From Colwellia sp. PAMC 21821 (GTDB lineage: Bacteria > Pseudomonadota > Gammaproteobacteria > Enterobacterales > Alteromonadaceae): 64,000 bases of DNA. The stretch spans positions 1,984,001 through 2,048,000 of the forward strand of contig NZ_CP014943.1 of NCBI RefSeq assembly GCF_002077175.1. The letters run 5' to 3'. The notes under the pieces are model-generated. The model worked only from the letters and a program-made list of their open reading frames with translations, was not told the origin of the DNA and ran no database searches. A program made the position numbers and the translations under genes. This document shows positions 9,298 through 20,298 of this stretch, piece by piece (positions within the stretch are counted from its first letter, which is position 1; the number at the start of each line of letters is the position of its first letter).

Positions 9298-10764
9298 GTG
9301 CAATTTAAAAATATCATCCGAATACTAGGGTTATTAGTCGCGTTACTGAGCGTAACTATGCTGCCGCCTGCATTTATCTCTCTGCTCTATCGAGATGGTG
9401 GTGGTGTCTCATTTTTAATGTCATTTATTTTTTGTTTAGTTGCGGGTTTGCTGTTTTGGTATCCTTACCGTGCCGAAAAAAGCGATTTAAGAGCGCGAGA
9501 AGGCTTTTTAATTGTCGTACTTTTTTGGGCTGTTCTGGCGAGCTTTTCGGCGGTGCCGTTATTGTTATTAGAGCAACCCAACCTTTCCGTTGCCGATGCC
9601 TTCTTTGAATCTTTTTCTGGCCTCACCACCACAGGGGCAACCATATTAACCAAAATTGACGGCCTACCGCACGCGGTGCTTTGGTATCGACAACAACTGC
9701 AATGGTTAGGCGGTATGGGTATTATTGTACTGGCGGTGGCTATTTTACCTATGTTGGGTATAGGGGGAATGCAGTTATATCGTGCTGAAACTCCTGGCCC
9801 TGTGAAAGATTCTAAAATGACCCCGCGCATCGCTGATACCGCAAAGCATTTGTGGCTAATCTATGTGACATTAACCATAGCTTGCGCGATGAGTTATTGG
9901 GCGGCAGGGATGAATTTATTTGACGCTATTTGTCACTCATTTTCTACTATCGCTATTGGTGGTTTCTCTACACATGATTTAAGCATGGGCTATTTTGATA
10001 GCCCTTTAATTAACTTTATTTGTGTGTTTTTCTTGCTGGTTGCTGGCGTAAACTTTGCGCTGCATTTTGCGGTGGTTAATAGTCGTTCGTTACGTAGCTA
10101 TTTTTATGATTCAGAATTTAAAGCATTTTTGAGTATTCAAATAGTACTTATTTTAGTGTGTTTTATTGTGCTGACGAGCTTTAATGTTTACCAATCAGGT
10201 TTTGATAATTTCGAACAGGCGCTTTTTCATGCTGTTTCAATTAGTACAACAGCAGGTTTTTCGGCAACATCTTCAGGCGAAGTGACATTTTCTAACTGGC
10301 CGACGTTATTACCTATTTTACTTATTTTCTCTAGCTTTATTGGTGGATGTGCTGGTAGCACAGGTGGCGGCATGAAAGTCATTCGGGTAGTACTGCTTTA
10401 TTTACAAGGGGTGCGAGAGCTAAATAAATTAGTGCACCCGAAAGCGGTTTTTACCATTAAATTAGGTAAAAAAGCCTTGCCCAATAGAGTTGTAGAAGCC
10501 ATTTGGGGTTTCTTTTCAGCTTATGCGGCTGTTTTTGTTATTTGTATGCTATTGCTCTTAGCGGCAGGAATGGACGAGTCTTCAGCATTTACTGCGGTTG
10601 CGGCATGTTTGAATAACCTTGGCCCTGGTTTAGGGCAGGTTGCGGCAAACTTTGCTGATATAAATGATTTTAGTAAATGGGTGTTGATTGCTGCTATGTT
10701 GTTTGGGCGCCTAGAAATTTTCACTTTGCTGGTATTATTCACACCAGCATTTTGGAAAACCTGA
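9298..10764 (+). CDS. trkH: Trk potassium uptake channel subunit TrkH
   Basis: The 488-residue integral membrane protein has repeated membrane-P-loop-membrane units. Filter-like motifs are visible: GLTTTGAT, AIGGFSTHD, TTAGFSATSSG and NNLGPGLG. It forms the K+-conducting subunit of the Trk system and needs the NAD-binding TrkA peripheral subunit, encoded convergently next to it (10802-12181). The start is GTG at 9298. TrkH and TrkA genes meet tail to tail with only 37 bases between them. Confidence 0.94.
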   Translation: MQFKNIIRILGLLVALLSVTMLPPAFISLLYRDGGGVSFLMSFIFCLVAGLLFWYPYRAEKSDLRAREGFLIVVLFWAVLASFSAVPLLLLEQPNLSVADAFFESFSGLTTTGATILTKIDGLPHAVLWYRQQLQWLGGMGIIVLAVAILPMLGIGGMQLYRAETPGPVKDSKMTPRIADTAKHLWLIYVTLTIACAMSYWAAGMNLFDAICHSFSTIAIGGFSTHDLSMGYFDSPLINFICVFFLLVAGVNFALHFAVVNSRSLRSYFYDSEFKAFLSIQIVLILVCFIVLTSFNVYQSGFDNFEQALFHAVSISTTAGFSATSSGEVTFSNWPTLLPILLIFSSFIGGCAGSTGGGMKVIRVVLLYLQGVRELNKLVHPKAVFTIKLGKKALPNRVVEAIWGFFSAYAAVFVICMLLLLAAGMDESSAFTAVAACLNNLGPGLGQVAANFADINDFSKWVLIAAMLFGRLEIFTLLVLFTPAFWKT

Positions 10765-10801
10765 TTTATATTTCCTTCATCTTAAAAGCAGCAAATGTCG
10801 C

Positions 10802-12181
10802 TTAGAAAAATGTTATAGCATCGAGTTGGAACAAAGTTTCAACGTCATTAATATAGCGCTTGTTCACTAAAAATAGCACTACATGGTCTTCTGCTTGTAT
10901 TCTGGTGTCTGAATGGGCAATTAACACTTCGTCGTCGCGCACGATGGCACCAATGGTGGTGCCGGGCGGCAATTTAATCTGTTGAATAGTTTTACCCACT
11001 ACTTTAGATGACTTTTCATCGCCTTTAGCCACTATCTCTATCGCTTCAGCCGCACCACCTCGTAAACTATATACATTATCAATATTACCACGGCGTACAT
11101 GGGTTAATAAGGCTGAAATGGTCGCGTGCTGCGGCGAAACCGCAATATCAATATTACTGCCGTGTACTAAATCTATGTAAGCGCTGCGCTGGATCAATAC
11201 CATGGCTTTGCGTACACCTAAACGTTTAGCTAATAATGATGACATAATATTTGCTTCGTCATCATTCGTTACGGCAATAAATACGTCAAACTGATCAATA
11301 TGTTCTTCCATCAGCAATTCTTGATCAGACGAGTCACCGGTAAATACTAAGGTGTCGTTGAGCTCTGAGGCTAAATATGCTGCACGTTTAGGGGAATGTT
11401 CAATTAACTTAACTTGATGGTTTTTCTCTAATAAACGGGCCAACCCTGAGCCAATATTACCACCACCGGCGATCATGATTTTTTTATAGGGTGCTTCTAA
11501 TTTTTGCAGTTCGTTCATTACCGCGCGAATATGAATTGATGCAGCAATAAAGAATACTTCGTCATCGGCTTCGATAACTGTAGTGCCTAATGGGCGAATA
11601 GGTTTACCGTTTCGATAAATTGCTGCCACCCGGGTATCAATATTAGGTATATGCTCACGCAATGTTGATAAGGCATGGCCGACCAATAAACCACCGTAAT
11701 AAGCTTTAACCGCCACTAAACTTACTTTACCTTCAGCAAACTCTAAAACTTGCAGTGCGCCAGGGTAGTCAATAAGTCGAGCGATATCACGTGTCACTAA
11801 TTGCTCAGGGGCTATTACATGATCAACAGGGATGTTTTTATTTTGAAAAAGTTCTTTTTGATATTTAAGAATTTTACTTGAGCGAATTCTGGCTATTTTA
11901 TTCGCCGTATTAAATAAAGAGTAACAAATTTGGCAAGCAATCATGTTGGTAGCATCATCATTGGTCACTGCAACAACGAGCTCAGCATCTTCAGCGCCAG
12001 CTTGTTTTAGTACATCAGGATGAGACCCGTGACCAACAACAACGCGCAAATCCATTTTGTCTTGTAATTCACGCAAGGTTTCACTGTTGGTATCTATTAG
12101 CGTAATGTCGTTTTTTTCACCGACAAGGTTTTCTGCTAATGTTCCACCAACTTGCCCAGCACCAATAATTATAATTTTCAT
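10802..12181 (-). CDS. trkA: Trk system potassium uptake protein TrkA
   Basis: The 459-residue cytosolic regulator has two RCK halves, each with a Rossmann nucleotide-binding motif ([16 protein letters not shown] at the start and [16 protein letters not shown] near residue 235) followed by TrkA-C domains. NAD(H)/ATP binding gates TrkH. The 459-residue length with duplicated RCK-N and RCK-C is full size. It is last in the minus-strand run def-fmt-rsmB-trkA, 12 bases after rsmB, as in E. coli. Confidence 0.95.
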   Translation of the reverse strand: MKIIIIGAGQVGGTLAENLVGEKNDITLIDTNSETLRELQDKMDLRVVVGHGSHPDVLKQAGAEDAELVVAVTNDDATNMIACQICYSLFNTANKIARIRSSKILKYQKELFQNKNIPVDHVIAPEQLVTRDIARLIDYPGALQVLEFAEGKVSLVAVKAYYGGLLVGHALSTLREHIPNIDTRVAAIYRNGKPIRPLGTTVIEADDEVFFIAASIHIRAVMNELQKLEAPYKKIMIAGGGNIGSGLARLLEKNHQVKLIEHSPKRAAYLASELNDTLVFTGDSSDQELLMEEHIDQFDVFIAVTNDDEANIMSSLLAKRLGVRKAMVLIQRSAYIDLVHGSNIDIAVSPQHATISALLTHVRRGNIDNVYSLRGGAAEAIEIVAKGDEKSSKVVGKTIQQIKLPPGTTIGAIVRDDEVLIAHSDTRIQAEDHVVLFLVNKRYINDVETLFQLDAITFF

Positions 12182-12193
12182 TTAAGATTGCTT

Positions 12194-13510
12194 TTATTGT
12201 TGTTTTTTAACCAATTTGGCGTAGTAAAAACCGTCCATCGAGTTTTCGTTGGTCAATATCTGCCAACCAATATCATTTACATTGCTGGTTATCGATACAT
12301 GTTCAGCATCAGAGTTTTCATCAACAAATCTTTGAACTTGTTCACTATTTTCTTCTGGTAATACACTACATGTTGCATACAGCAAAGTACCACCGGGTTT
12401 CAGTAAAGACCATACATTTTTTAAGATATCTTGTTGTAAGTCAGTTAATACTGCAATGTCTTGGCTTTTACGTAACCATTTAATATCAGGGTGGCGGCGA
12501 ATTACACCGGTACCAGAACATGGAGCATCAAGTAATATTCGATCAAAGAGTTGGCCATCCCACCATTTTTCAGGTGTAGCGGCATCACCGGCAATCACAT
12601 TTGCTTGCAGGTTTAAGCGCTGCAAATTTTCATGTACACGCAACAATCGAGACTCTTCAATATCAAGTGCCGTCATCGCTTTAATTTTTGGGCTAAATTC
12701 AAGGATATGGCAGGTTTTACCGCCAGGGGCAGCGCAACAATCCAGTACATTGTCATTAGGCTGACAATCCAGTAAAAGCGCAGCTTGTTGTGCAGCACCA
12801 TCTTGAATTGATACCCAACCTAGTTGAAACCCCGGTAGTTTGTTCACGTCGACGGCTTCAACTAATCGAATAGCCGATGACTTTTCATCAATATAGGCAT
12901 GTTCAATTTCTGCATCAGCTAATAGCGTTAAGTATTGTTCAACACTGTTATGCAGCGTATTAACGCGCAACCACATGGGGGGTCTGTCCATATTTGCGAT
13001 GAGGATATCTTGCCAACTATCAGGGTAGCCAGTTTGTAATTTCTTAATAAACCAAGAAGGGTGGTTATATGCGATAGCGGCAGGGAGCTTGCTAATGTCG
13101 GGCTGAATATTTTGCGCTACTAATTGTGCTTGCTGGCGTTGAAAATTTCTTAATACGCCGTTAATAACACCTTTCAAATGCTCACACTTTAAGGGTTTGC
13201 AGGCAGAAACTGTTTCGTTAAATGCGGCGTGGTCTGGTATACGGGTATATTTAATTTGATACACCCCAACCAATAATAAAAAGTGACCCACACGTTGTTT
13301 GCCGATAAATGGCTTTTTAATGAAATCACGAACATCATTTTCAAGCTCAGGCAGGTGTCTTAATACGCCATAGCAAAGTTCTTGTAGAAGGCCTTTGTCT
13401 TTAATATCTATTTTTGCGATTTGTTGAGGCAGTTCGTCAGACAAACTTCGCCCTTTATCAACAACGGCAAAAGTACAGCGAGCGGCGAGTGCTCTAAGGT
13501 TAGCGGCCAT
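12194..13510 (-). CDS. rsmB: 16S rRNA m5C967 methyltransferase RsmB
   Basis: The 438-residue protein has an N-terminal NusB-like RNA-binding domain (residues 1-~140) and a C-terminal NOL1/NOP2/Sun methyltransferase domain. The SAM-binding motif DCCAAPGGKT, the motif LLDAPCSGTG and the catalytic cysteine in YATCSVLPEEN are all present. It methylates C967 of 16S rRNA. The gene starts 2 bases after the fmt stop, so the two are translationally close. Confidence 0.95.
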   Translation of the reverse strand: MAANLRALAARCTFAVVDKGRSLSDELPQQIAKIDIKDKGLLQELCYGVLRHLPELENDVRDFIKKPFIGKQRVGHFLLLVGVYQIKYTRIPDHAAFNETVSACKPLKCEHLKGVINGVLRNFQRQQAQLVAQNIQPDISKLPAAIAYNHPSWFIKKLQTGYPDSWQDILIANMDRPPMWLRVNTLHNSVEQYLTLLADAEIEHAYIDEKSSAIRLVEAVDVNKLPGFQLGWVSIQDGAAQQAALLLDCQPNDNVLDCCAAPGGKTCHILEFSPKIKAMTALDIEESRLLRVHENLQRLNLQANVIAGDAATPEKWWDGQLFDRILLDAPCSGTGVIRRHPDIKWLRKSQDIAVLTDLQQDILKNVWSLLKPGGTLLYATCSVLPEENSEQVQRFVDENSDAEHVSITSNVNDIGWQILTNENSMDGFYYAKLVKKQQ

Positions 13511-13512
13511 AA

Positions 13513-14526
13513 TTAAGTTAACTCTTGTTGAGGTTGTATAGGCCCATTGATCGATTGGCCTTTAGCAAACCAGTCGGCTTTGCCATTAAGTATGTCAGCT
13601 ACGGCTAACGCTTTTTTGCCTGGAAGTTGTAATATTTCAAGCCGTAAAGCATTTGTTGTTGTCGCAACCACAATGCCTTGCTTGTCACAGCTTATAATCG
13701 TGCCGGGTTTTTGATTATGCTCAAGCTCAATAACACTGGCTTGCCACACTCGAATACGATGCTCTTTACTGTTTTCATTAAAAGTAAATTGCGCGACAGG
13801 CCATGGGATATAAGCTCTGATTTTACGATCAAGTACAGTAGCAGGCTGCTGCCAGTTTAATTCTGCATCAGCTTTATCAAGCTTGGCCGCGTGTGTTGCT
13901 TGCGCATTGTCTTGAGGCTGACGTTTATATTCACCTGAAGCCATCAATGTTATTGTTTCTAATAACGCTATTGGGCCTAGCTCAGCTAACTTATCGTACA
14001 AACTTGCGCTAGTGTCTTGCGCTGTAATGTCGCAAGTTGCGGTTAAAATCATATCACCGGTATCGAGACCTTTATCCATTTGCATAATGGTAACGCCCGT
14101 TTGTGGGTCTCCTGCTTCTAAAGCACGTTGAATAGGAGCTGCACCTCGCCATTTAGGTAAAATGGAACCATGAACGTTAATACAGCCTAATTTGGGTGTC
14201 TCTAAAATAACGGTTGGCAGCAGTAATCCATAAGCAACCACGACCATAACATCTGCTTGATAGCTTGCTACGGTTAGTTGTGACTCTAACGTTTTAAAGT
14301 TCTCAGGCTGCTGTACGGGAATATTATTTTCTAAGGCTAATAGTTTAGTTGCACAAGCTGTGAGCTTTTTACCACGTCCTGCTGGTTTGTCAGGCGGGCA
14401 ATAAACCGCGACAATATTATGCTCTGATTGCAACAGTGCCGCTAAGTGTTGAGCGGCAAAGTCAGGGGTACCAGCAAAAATGATGTTTAAAGGTTTCGTT
14501 ACGGCGTTGGGCAAAGGTATTTCCAA
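13513..14526 (-). CDS. fmt: Methionyl-tRNA formyltransferase
   Basis: The 337-residue enzyme formylates initiator Met-tRNA using 10-formyl-THF. Visible signatures are IIFAGTPDFAA at the start of the Rossmann domain and the catalytic stretch NVHGSILPKWRGAAPIQRA with the Asn-His pair, then a C-terminal OB-like tRNA-binding domain. The N-terminus (MEIPLPNAVTKP) is about ten residues longer than in most orthologues, and I see no better internal start. It is paired with def, whose product removes the formyl group. Confidence 0.94.
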   Translation of the reverse strand: MEIPLPNAVTKPLNIIFAGTPDFAAQHLAALLQSEHNIVAVYCPPDKPAGRGKKLTACATKLLALENNIPVQQPENFKTLESQLTVASYQADVMVVVAYGLLLPTVILETPKLGCINVHGSILPKWRGAAPIQRALEAGDPQTGVTIMQMDKGLDTGDMILTATCDITAQDTSASLYDKLAELGPIALLETITLMASGEYKRQPQDNAQATHAAKLDKADAELNWQQPATVLDRKIRAYIPWPVAQFTFNENSKEHRIRVWQASVIELEHNQKPGTIISCDKQGIVVATTTNALRLEILQLPGKKALAVADILNGKADWFAKGQSINGPIQPQQELT

Positions 14527-14562
14527 AATGCAATTAAGTTATATTGTTATTCGAGCAAAAAA

Positions 14563-15078
14563 TTAAGCGTTGGCTTTGTCTAAGCGCGCTTCTTTTTCTA
14601 ATTTCTTTTTGATGCGCTGACGTTTAAGTGGCGATAGGTAATCCACAAATAGTATGCCGTCAAGATGATCCAGCTCATGCTGAATACAAATAGCTAATAG
14701 TTCTTCACCATCTAAGGAAAATTCTTTGCCATTTTCATCAAGGGCGGTCACCGTAACATCAACACTACGGTCAACCTTTGCATAGCAACCAGGTACAGAT
14801 AAACAACCTTCTTCATTAATAAGTTTGTCATCGCTTTTGCGAGTGATAACAGGATTTATTAACACGTAAGGGTGTTCTTTATTTTCTGAAACATCCATAA
14901 CGACAATTCTTTGGTGAATATCAACTTGGGTTGCTGCCAAACCGACACCATTTTCGTCATACATAGTTTCAAACATGTTACTGATAATAGTGCGAATTTC
15001 ATCGTTAACTTCAGTTACAGGTTGTGCTTTTGTTCTTAATCTCTCATCAGGAAATCGTAATACAGGTAAAATAGCCAT
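14563..15078 (-). CDS. def: Peptide deformylase
   Basis: The 171-residue metalloenzyme removes the formyl group from nascent proteins. All three family motifs are present: [18 protein letters not shown] with the metal-binding Cys, and QHELDHLDG with the two His ligands and catalytic Glu. Length is normal for the gammaproteobacterial type. It is the first gene of the minus-strand def-fmt-rsmB-trkA run and divergent from the LysM gene, sharing a 117-base intergenic region. Confidence 0.96.
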   Translation of the reverse strand: MAILPVLRFPDERLRTKAQPVTEVNDEIRTIISNMFETMYDENGVGLAATQVDIHQRIVVMDVSENKEHPYVLINPVITRKSDDKLINEEGCLSVPGCYAKVDRSVDVTVTALDENGKEFSLDGEELLAICIQHELDHLDGILFVDYLSPLKRQRIKKKLEKEARLDKANA

Positions 15079-15195
15079 AATTTATCAAAAGAGTTCGCGA
15101 AAGTTCGCATAGAGTGTTATGTTTCAATTTTAGCCATTAATTATAATTAATCATAGTGGTTTAGGATAAAACCTACTAATAATAGGCAGATTAAC

Positions 15196-16284
15196 ATGCT
15201 AATAAGAATATTTTCGTTGGTACTTGGCGTTGTTATGTCAGTATCTTTACTGGCTGATGAGCTAACCATTAAGCCAGATGCTCCTAAATCTTACATCGTT
15301 AAGAAAGGAGATACCTTGTGGGATATATCAGGTATATTTCTCAATCAACCTTGGTTATGGCCTAAGTTATGGCGCCTTAACCCTGAAATTAACAACCCGC
15401 ATTTAATTTATCCGGGTGATGAACTTCGTCTAGTTTTTGACGCACAAGGCCAACCTATGTTGGTTAAAGGTAAGCCTGAACTTAAATGGTCACCTAAAGT
15501 GCGCAAACAATTAAAAGATCAAAACCCGGTCAGTACTTTACCTTTAAACACCATTGCACCTTATATTCGCTACGATAGTGTGAAAAGTTTAGCTGAGTTA
15601 GAAGGCCTACCTAAAATTATTGGCAGCGATGGAGGGTATAAGTCGAGTATAGACGGCTTTAAAGTTTATATTAACAGTGACCTTATCGTTGGCCAAAGTT
15701 ATGGCATTTACCATAAAGGGGAAGCTATTGTTGACCCAGAAACGAATGAAAATTTAGGTTATAACATTAGACTTGTTGGTACCGGCAAAGCATCACAAAG
15801 TGGCGACATGAGCAAGAAACAGCCAAGTACTGTTTTTGTTGATGGTGCAAAACGTGAAATTCGCTCTGGTGCCTTTGTTATACCGGTAAATGAAGGTCAA
15901 AAGTATCCTTCAATATTTACTATGCGAGCTGCCACACAAGAAACAAAAGGCCTTATCGTTAGCTCCGCAACTAAACTACGTGAATTTGCTAAATTTGATG
16001 TGGTGATGATTAATAAAGGCAATAGCCAAGCGGTTCAGGTTGGCGATGTGTTAATGGTAAACAGGAAAAGCCCAGCGGTTGTCGAAACAGATGATGGTCC
16101 GCAATATACCAAAGATACTTCTCGTTGGAACAAACTCGCCAATAGCAACTATTCAGATTACGATATGCCGTCTGAAATTATTGGCCAAGTAATGGTATTT
16201 AAAGTTTATGACAAGGTCAGTATGGCGTTAATTCTTCATTCTGAAAAACCATTACGTGTGCTTGATGGAGTCGCCGCACCGTAA
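15196..16284 (+). CDS. LysM-domain exported protein
   Basis: The 362-residue protein has a signal peptide (residues 1 to ~21, ending SLLADE). A LysM peptidoglycan-binding domain follows at about residues 33-82 (YIVKKGDTLWDISG...LIYPGDELRLVF). The remaining ~280 residues are beta-rich with no catalytic motif that I recognise. Position between def and dprA is common in Alteromonadales, which suggests a conserved envelope role. Its exact function is not known to me. Confidence 0.85.
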   Translation: MLIRIFSLVLGVVMSVSLLADELTIKPDAPKSYIVKKGDTLWDISGIFLNQPWLWPKLWRLNPEINNPHLIYPGDELRLVFDAQGQPMLVKGKPELKWSPKVRKQLKDQNPVSTLPLNTIAPYIRYDSVKSLAELEGLPKIIGSDGGYKSSIDGFKVYINSDLIVGQSYGIYHKGEAIVDPETNENLGYNIRLVGTGKASQSGDMSKKQPSTVFVDGAKREIRSGAFVIPVNEGQKYPSIFTMRAATQETKGLIVSSATKLREFAKFDVVMINKGNSQAVQVGDVLMVNRKSPAVVETDDGPQYTKDTSRWNKLANSNYSDYDMPSEIIGQVMVFKVYDKVSMALILHSEKPLRVLDGVAAP

Positions 16285-16316
16285 CCTTAGAGTTGGCCAC
16301 TCTTAAGGAGAAGCAA

Positions 16317-17456
16317 GTGGCAAATAATATAAATAGCAGCGAAAAAAAGGATTTAACGTCTGCACATTACTGGCTAGCAGTGAAAGCAATTCCACGACTG
16401 GCCAGTCATAAAAAAATTGCTTTAGTCGAAAAATATGGACTAACCGCTCTATTTTCTTCAACTGCTGAATTAACTCAGTCAGGTTTAACAAGTCCTCAGC
16501 GACTTGCTATTTCTTCACCTGACTGGGAACTCTTCTCGAAAATTATTTCTGATTCACAGCTCTGTCAAAGTCAAATTGTGCCTTTTGATGACCCAGTATA
16601 CCCTCAATTATTAAAAGAAATTTATGATCCACCGATAGTGCTTTTTGTGCGCGGTAATATCGATTTGTTGTTATTACCTAAGATGGCGATTGTGGGGAGT
16701 CGTAACGCTACAATTTCAGGCCGAGAAATAGCCCATAAACTGGCAGGGCAATTAACAGAAAAATTTGTTGTCACCAGCGGTATGGCATTAGGTATTGATG
16801 CACAAGCACATTTAGGTGCTTTGCATAATCAAGGATTTACCATCGCTGTAGTCGCAACAGGGCTAGATTTAACTTACCCGTCTCGACATAGAGAACTACA
16901 AAAAAATATTATTGAACATAACGGTCTCATTATTAGTGAATTTGCGCCAGGTGTGGCCCCTAAGCAAGGGCATTTCCCAAAACGAAATCGTTTGATCAGT
17001 GGCTTAAGTTTGGGCGTAGTGGTGGTTGAGGCGTCATTGAAAAGTGGTTCTTTAATTTCAGCGCGTTGTGCATTAGAACAAGGTAGAGAAGTATTTGCCG
17101 TGCCAAGTTCTATTTATAACGTGCAGGCAAAAGGTTGTCACTGGTTAATTAAACAAGGAGCTAAACTTGTTGAGGACATTGCCGATATAGAGGAAGAGTT
17201 CGAAGATATTGTAAAAGATGGTCTAAACTTAAATAGAAACAAAGAGAAAGATAATTCAACAACAAAAAGTACTAAACAGGACTTGTGTAAAGATCCAATG
17301 TTAGCTAGTGTGGGATATGAAATCACGCCTGTAGATTTAGTGGTTTCTCGTAGTAAACTACCCATAGATGTAGTGCTAACTCGTTTAACAGTACTTGAGC
17401 TCAAAGGTCTGGTATCTGCGGTGCCAGGGGGCTATATTAAATTAAATAGGGGCTAG
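16317..17456 (+). CDS. dprA: DNA-processing protein DprA (Smf)
   Basis: The product is a Rossmann-fold single-strand DNA-binding protein that loads RecA on incoming DNA during transformation. Visible motifs are [26 protein letters not shown] and the [12 protein letters not shown] region; a C-terminal winged-helix domain follows. GTG at 16317 is chosen over the upstream TTG at 16293 because AAGGAG (16305-16310) sits six bases before it. The chosen start gives 379 residues, normal for the family. It is followed at 2 bases by smg. Confidence 0.93.
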   Translation: MANNINSSEKKDLTSAHYWLAVKAIPRLASHKKIALVEKYGLTALFSSTAELTQSGLTSPQRLAISSPDWELFSKIISDSQLCQSQIVPFDDPVYPQLLKEIYDPPIVLFVRGNIDLLLLPKMAIVGSRNATISGREIAHKLAGQLTEKFVVTSGMALGIDAQAHLGALHNQGFTIAVVATGLDLTYPSRHRELQKNIIEHNGLIISEFAPGVAPKQGHFPKRNRLISGLSLGVVVVEASLKSGSLISARCALEQGREVFAVPSSIYNVQAKGCHWLIKQGAKLVEDIADIEEEFEDIVKDGLNLNRNKEKDNSTTKSTKQDLCKDPMLASVGYEITPVDLVVSRSKLPIDVVLTRLTVLELKGLVSAVPGGYIKLNRG

Positions 17457-17458
17457 TT

Positions 17459-17932
17459 ATGTTTGATATCTTGATGTATCTTTTTGAAAACTATATTCAT
17501 AGTGAAGCCGAGGTTATGGTTGATCATGAATTACTCACCGACGAATTAACGCGTGCTGGTTTTCACCAAGATGAAATATACAAAGCGCTTGCTTGGCTAG
17601 AGAAACTCGCCGCCTTGCAAGACACTGAGACTTATCCTTATTTAACTCGAGTAGGTAATCAATCTATTCGAATTTATACATTACAAGAAAGCCAAATTCT
17701 TGATGTAGAATGTCGTGGTTTTTTAATGTTTTTAGAGCAGGTTAATCTATTAGATTTTACCACCCGTGAAATGGTGATTGACCGAGTGATGGAACTCGAT
17801 ACAAAATTCTTCTGTATCGATGATTTAAAGTGGGTGGTGTTGATGGTGCTATTCAATGTGCCTGGTAAAGAAAATGCCTACTCTCAAATGGAAGACCTGA
17901 TTTTTGATGAGCAAGAAGGTCCTTTACACTAG
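17459..17932 (+). CDS. smg: Smg family protein (DUF494)
   Basis: A 157-residue acidic protein, start to end like E. coli Smg, beginning [18 protein letters not shown]. It has no catalytic motif; its role is unknown, although conserved linkage to dprA hints at DNA uptake or processing. It begins 2 bases after the dprA stop, so the pair is probably cotranscribed. Confidence 0.92.
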   Translation: MFDILMYLFENYIHSEAEVMVDHELLTDELTRAGFHQDEIYKALAWLEKLAALQDTETYPYLTRVGNQSIRIYTLQESQILDVECRGFLMFLEQVNLLDFTTREMVIDRVMELDTKFFCIDDLKWVVLMVLFNVPGKENAYSQMEDLIFDEQEGPLH

Positions 17933-18025
17933 CGCTTTTCATACGCGTAACTTGCCCGAAAATTACGCTACAGTTCATCCGATAAAATATGACATAATAG
18001 CCATCTAATTTTTTAGGTGTCTATT

Positions 18026-18601
18026 ATGTCAAATCCGGAAAAACCACTATTTTCACGTCATGAACATGCCTTAGAAAAAGCCAATGAAGTATGTCCAGAT
18101 TGCGGTGCGAAGCTTGTCATCAAACACAGTAAGTCAGGTTCTTTTTTTGGCTGTGTTACTTACCCTGTTTGCCTACACACTAGAGCCGTTGTTGAACATG
18201 AGCGAGTTGACGACAAAATATTGGACGGCAGCGAATGTCCTGAATGTAGTCATGAGCTGGCGGTAAAACAAGGTCGATATGGCATGTTTATTGGCTGTAC
18301 AAACTATCCTGAATGTCATTATATTGTTGCGCAAGACAACAATGAACTTGAGCAAAAAAATATTACTTGTCCACAATGTAAAAAAGGCAACTTACAGTCA
18401 AAAGTGAGTCGTTTTGGTAAAACATTTTATTCTTGTGATCACTATCCAAAATGTAAATTTGTCGTTAATCATGAGCCAGCCATTGGCGAATGTGAAAAAT
18501 GTGGTTTTGGTTTATTGTTGAAAAGACAGATGGCGGCAGGTGAAAAACTACAGTGTGCATCTAAACCGTGTAGTCACTTTCAGAAAAACTCATCCGATTG
18601 A
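18026..18601 (+). CDS. yrdD: Topoisomerase-type C4 zinc-finger protein YrdD
   Basis: The product is made of four repeated zinc-ribbon modules like the C-terminal fingers of topoisomerase I: CPDCG...C, CPECSHE...GCTNYPEC, CPQCKKG...CDHYPKC and CEKCGFG...C. No topoisomerase catalytic domain is attached. ATG 18026 is preferred to GTG 18017 because AGGTG lies six bases before it and it gives the usual N-terminus. It probably binds single-stranded DNA. The place after smg is as in E. coli. Confidence 0.88.
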   Translation: MSNPEKPLFSRHEHALEKANEVCPDCGAKLVIKHSKSGSFFGCVTYPVCLHTRAVVEHERVDDKILDGSECPECSHELAVKQGRYGMFIGCTNYPECHYIVAQDNNELEQKNITCPQCKKGNLQSKVSRFGKTFYSCDHYPKCKFVVNHEPAIGECEKCGFGLLLKRQMAAGEKLQCASKPCSHFQKNSSD

Positions 18602-18604
18602 TAT

Positions 18605-18634
18605 AAAAAAACCAGCAATGCGCTGGTTTTTTTA
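18605..18634. terminator. Bidirectional rho-independent terminator (yrdD / purK)
   Basis: An A-run, the stem ACCAGC / GCTGGT with a five-base loop, and a T-run form a terminator usable in both directions. It lies 3 bases past the yrdD stop and 16 bases from the convergent purK stop. Confidence 0.85.
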
Positions 18635-18650
18635 CCGATATCATAAAGCT

Positions 18651-19805
18651 TTAATTTAATTTGCTTTGGTATGCAGCTACATAAGGTTTAAGTTCATCGA
18701 ATACTGCTATTGGCAGAATGTCAGCTAATAACGTTAATCGCTCAGCTAATTGTTTTTCAGAATTACCCGAGACATTAATATGGCCCATTTTACGGCCGGC
18801 GCGTTTGCTTTTGCCATACCAATGTAAAGTGGTACTTGCCACATTTAAGATTTCATTAGGTACTTCATCTTCACCCAGTATATTGATCATGGCTGATGGA
18901 CGAATGAGCTCAGTACTACCAAGTGGTAAATCACATACAGCGCGTAAATGGTTTTCGAACTGGCAGGTATCAGCACCTTGCTGAGTCCAGTGACCAGAGT
19001 TGTGTACGCGAGGAGCAATTTCATTGACCAGTAATTGATCACCAATCTGGAAAAACTCAATGGCTAACACACCAATGTAATTTAACTCTGTTGCTATGCT
19101 ATCAAACACTTTCTTGGCTTGTGCTTGCAGGACTTCATCTACCTTGGTGGCAATCGAGACACTTAAAACACCAGTAGTGTGATGGTTTTCGGTTAATGGA
19201 TAAACGACTGTGTTTCCTTGGCTATCACGAGCACCCACTAAAGAGACTTCACGATCAAAAGGCACCATTTGTTCAGCAACTACAGCATGTTTAACACCTT
19301 GTTCACCGCCATCAAAAAACGCTTTAATATCAAGCCAAACTGCTTCCGCGTTTGTTTTATCTTTTAATCGCCACTGACCTTTACCATCATAACCAGCCAA
19401 AGCACTTTTTAAAATTAGCGGGAAAGATAAGTTATTTAATGCTTGGTCAAAGTCTGCTTTTGTTTCGATTATTTTATGCTTAGCATTTGCTACATCACAT
19501 TTTACTAATAGGTCTTTTTCTAATCTTCTATCGCCGCCAACTTTAATCGCTTGGCTTGACGGACGCAGCTTTCCAGACGCCTGACAAAGGGCAAGAGTTT
19601 GATGGTCAATATGCTCAAATTCAGCGGTGATAAAATCTGCGAACTCAATACCTTGTGATAAGTTACCAAAAGTCATGTTGGTTGAAAGCGGGTCAACAAC
19701 ATTACCAGAGCCAACATCAAAAGCTCGTATATTGATATTTAACGGCTTAACAGCCAATGCCATCATACGAGCAAGTTGTCCTGCACCTAATACTAAAACA
19801 TTCAT
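18651..19805 (-). CDS. purK: N5-carboxyaminoimidazole ribonucleotide synthase PurK
   Basis: The 384-residue ATP-grasp enzyme uses ATP and bicarbonate to carboxylate AIR in purine synthesis. The frame is open further upstream, but the family start MNVLVLGAGQLARMM is at 19805, 10 bases after purE. ATP-grasp features are visible: KSALAGYDGKGQW, the EQMVPFDREVSLVGAR segment and the metal-binding NEIAPRVHNSGHW. It forms a two-gene operon with purE. Confidence 0.94.
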   Translation of the reverse strand: MNVLVLGAGQLARMMALAVKPLNINIRAFDVGSGNVVDPLSTNMTFGNLSQGIEFADFITAEFEHIDHQTLALCQASGKLRPSSQAIKVGGDRRLEKDLLVKCDVANAKHKIIETKADFDQALNNLSFPLILKSALAGYDGKGQWRLKDKTNAEAVWLDIKAFFDGGEQGVKHAVVAEQMVPFDREVSLVGARDSQGNTVVYPLTENHHTTGVLSVSIATKVDEVLQAQAKKVFDSIATELNYIGVLAIEFFQIGDQLLVNEIAPRVHNSGHWTQQGADTCQFENHLRAVCDLPLGSTELIRPSAMINILGEDEVPNEILNVASTTLHWYGKSKRAGRKMGHINVSGNSEKQLAERLTLLADILPIAVFDELKPYVAAYQSKLN

Positions 19806-19815
19806 CTCGCTAGCC

Positions 19816-20298
19816 TTATTCTGCAGGATTTGGATTATCAAGAATTGTTTGTGTCTGCTCTGTTCTAAATTTTTCAACAGCGGCTTGTACTGTAGGGTCG
19901 AAAGTACCAATAATCTGGGCAGCCAACAAACCAGCATTCGCTGCGCCTGCTGTGCCAATGGCTAAGGTACCAACTGCAATGCCTTTTGGCATTTGTACTA
20001 TTGAAAGTAACGAGTCTTGGCCATTTAATGCTTTTGACTGAACAGGAACACCTAACACAGGTAAACTCGTGTAAGCGGCTGTCATACCCGGTAAATGTGC
20101 TGCTCCACCGGCACCACCAATAATAACGGTAATACCTCTATCTCTCGCACTTTCTGCATATTCAGCAAGCAAATGAGGTGTTCTATGTGCTGAAACAACT
20201 TTTGTTTCATACGGAACATTAAATAAGTCTAACATTTCAGCAGCATGCTGCATGGTGGGCCAGTCTGACTTTGAACCCATGATAATCCCAACTTTCAT
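19816..20298 (-). CDS. purE: N5-carboxyaminoimidazole ribonucleotide mutase PurE
   Basis: The 160-residue class I PurE has the substrate-binding GSKSDWPTM near the N-terminus, the [13 protein letters not shown] motif with the catalytic His, and [12 protein letters not shown]. It isomerises N5-CAIR to CAIR directly after PurK. The pair reads away from the acyl-CoA synthetase. No PurR-type operator could be confirmed upstream. Confidence 0.95.
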   Translation of the reverse strand: MKVGIIMGSKSDWPTMQHAAEMLDLFNVPYETKVVSAHRTPHLLAEYAESARDRGITVIIGGAGGAAHLPGMTAAYTSLPVLGVPVQSKALNGQDSLLSIVQMPKGIAVGTLAIGTAGAANAGLLAAQIIGTFDPTVQAAVEKFRTEQTQTILDNPNPAE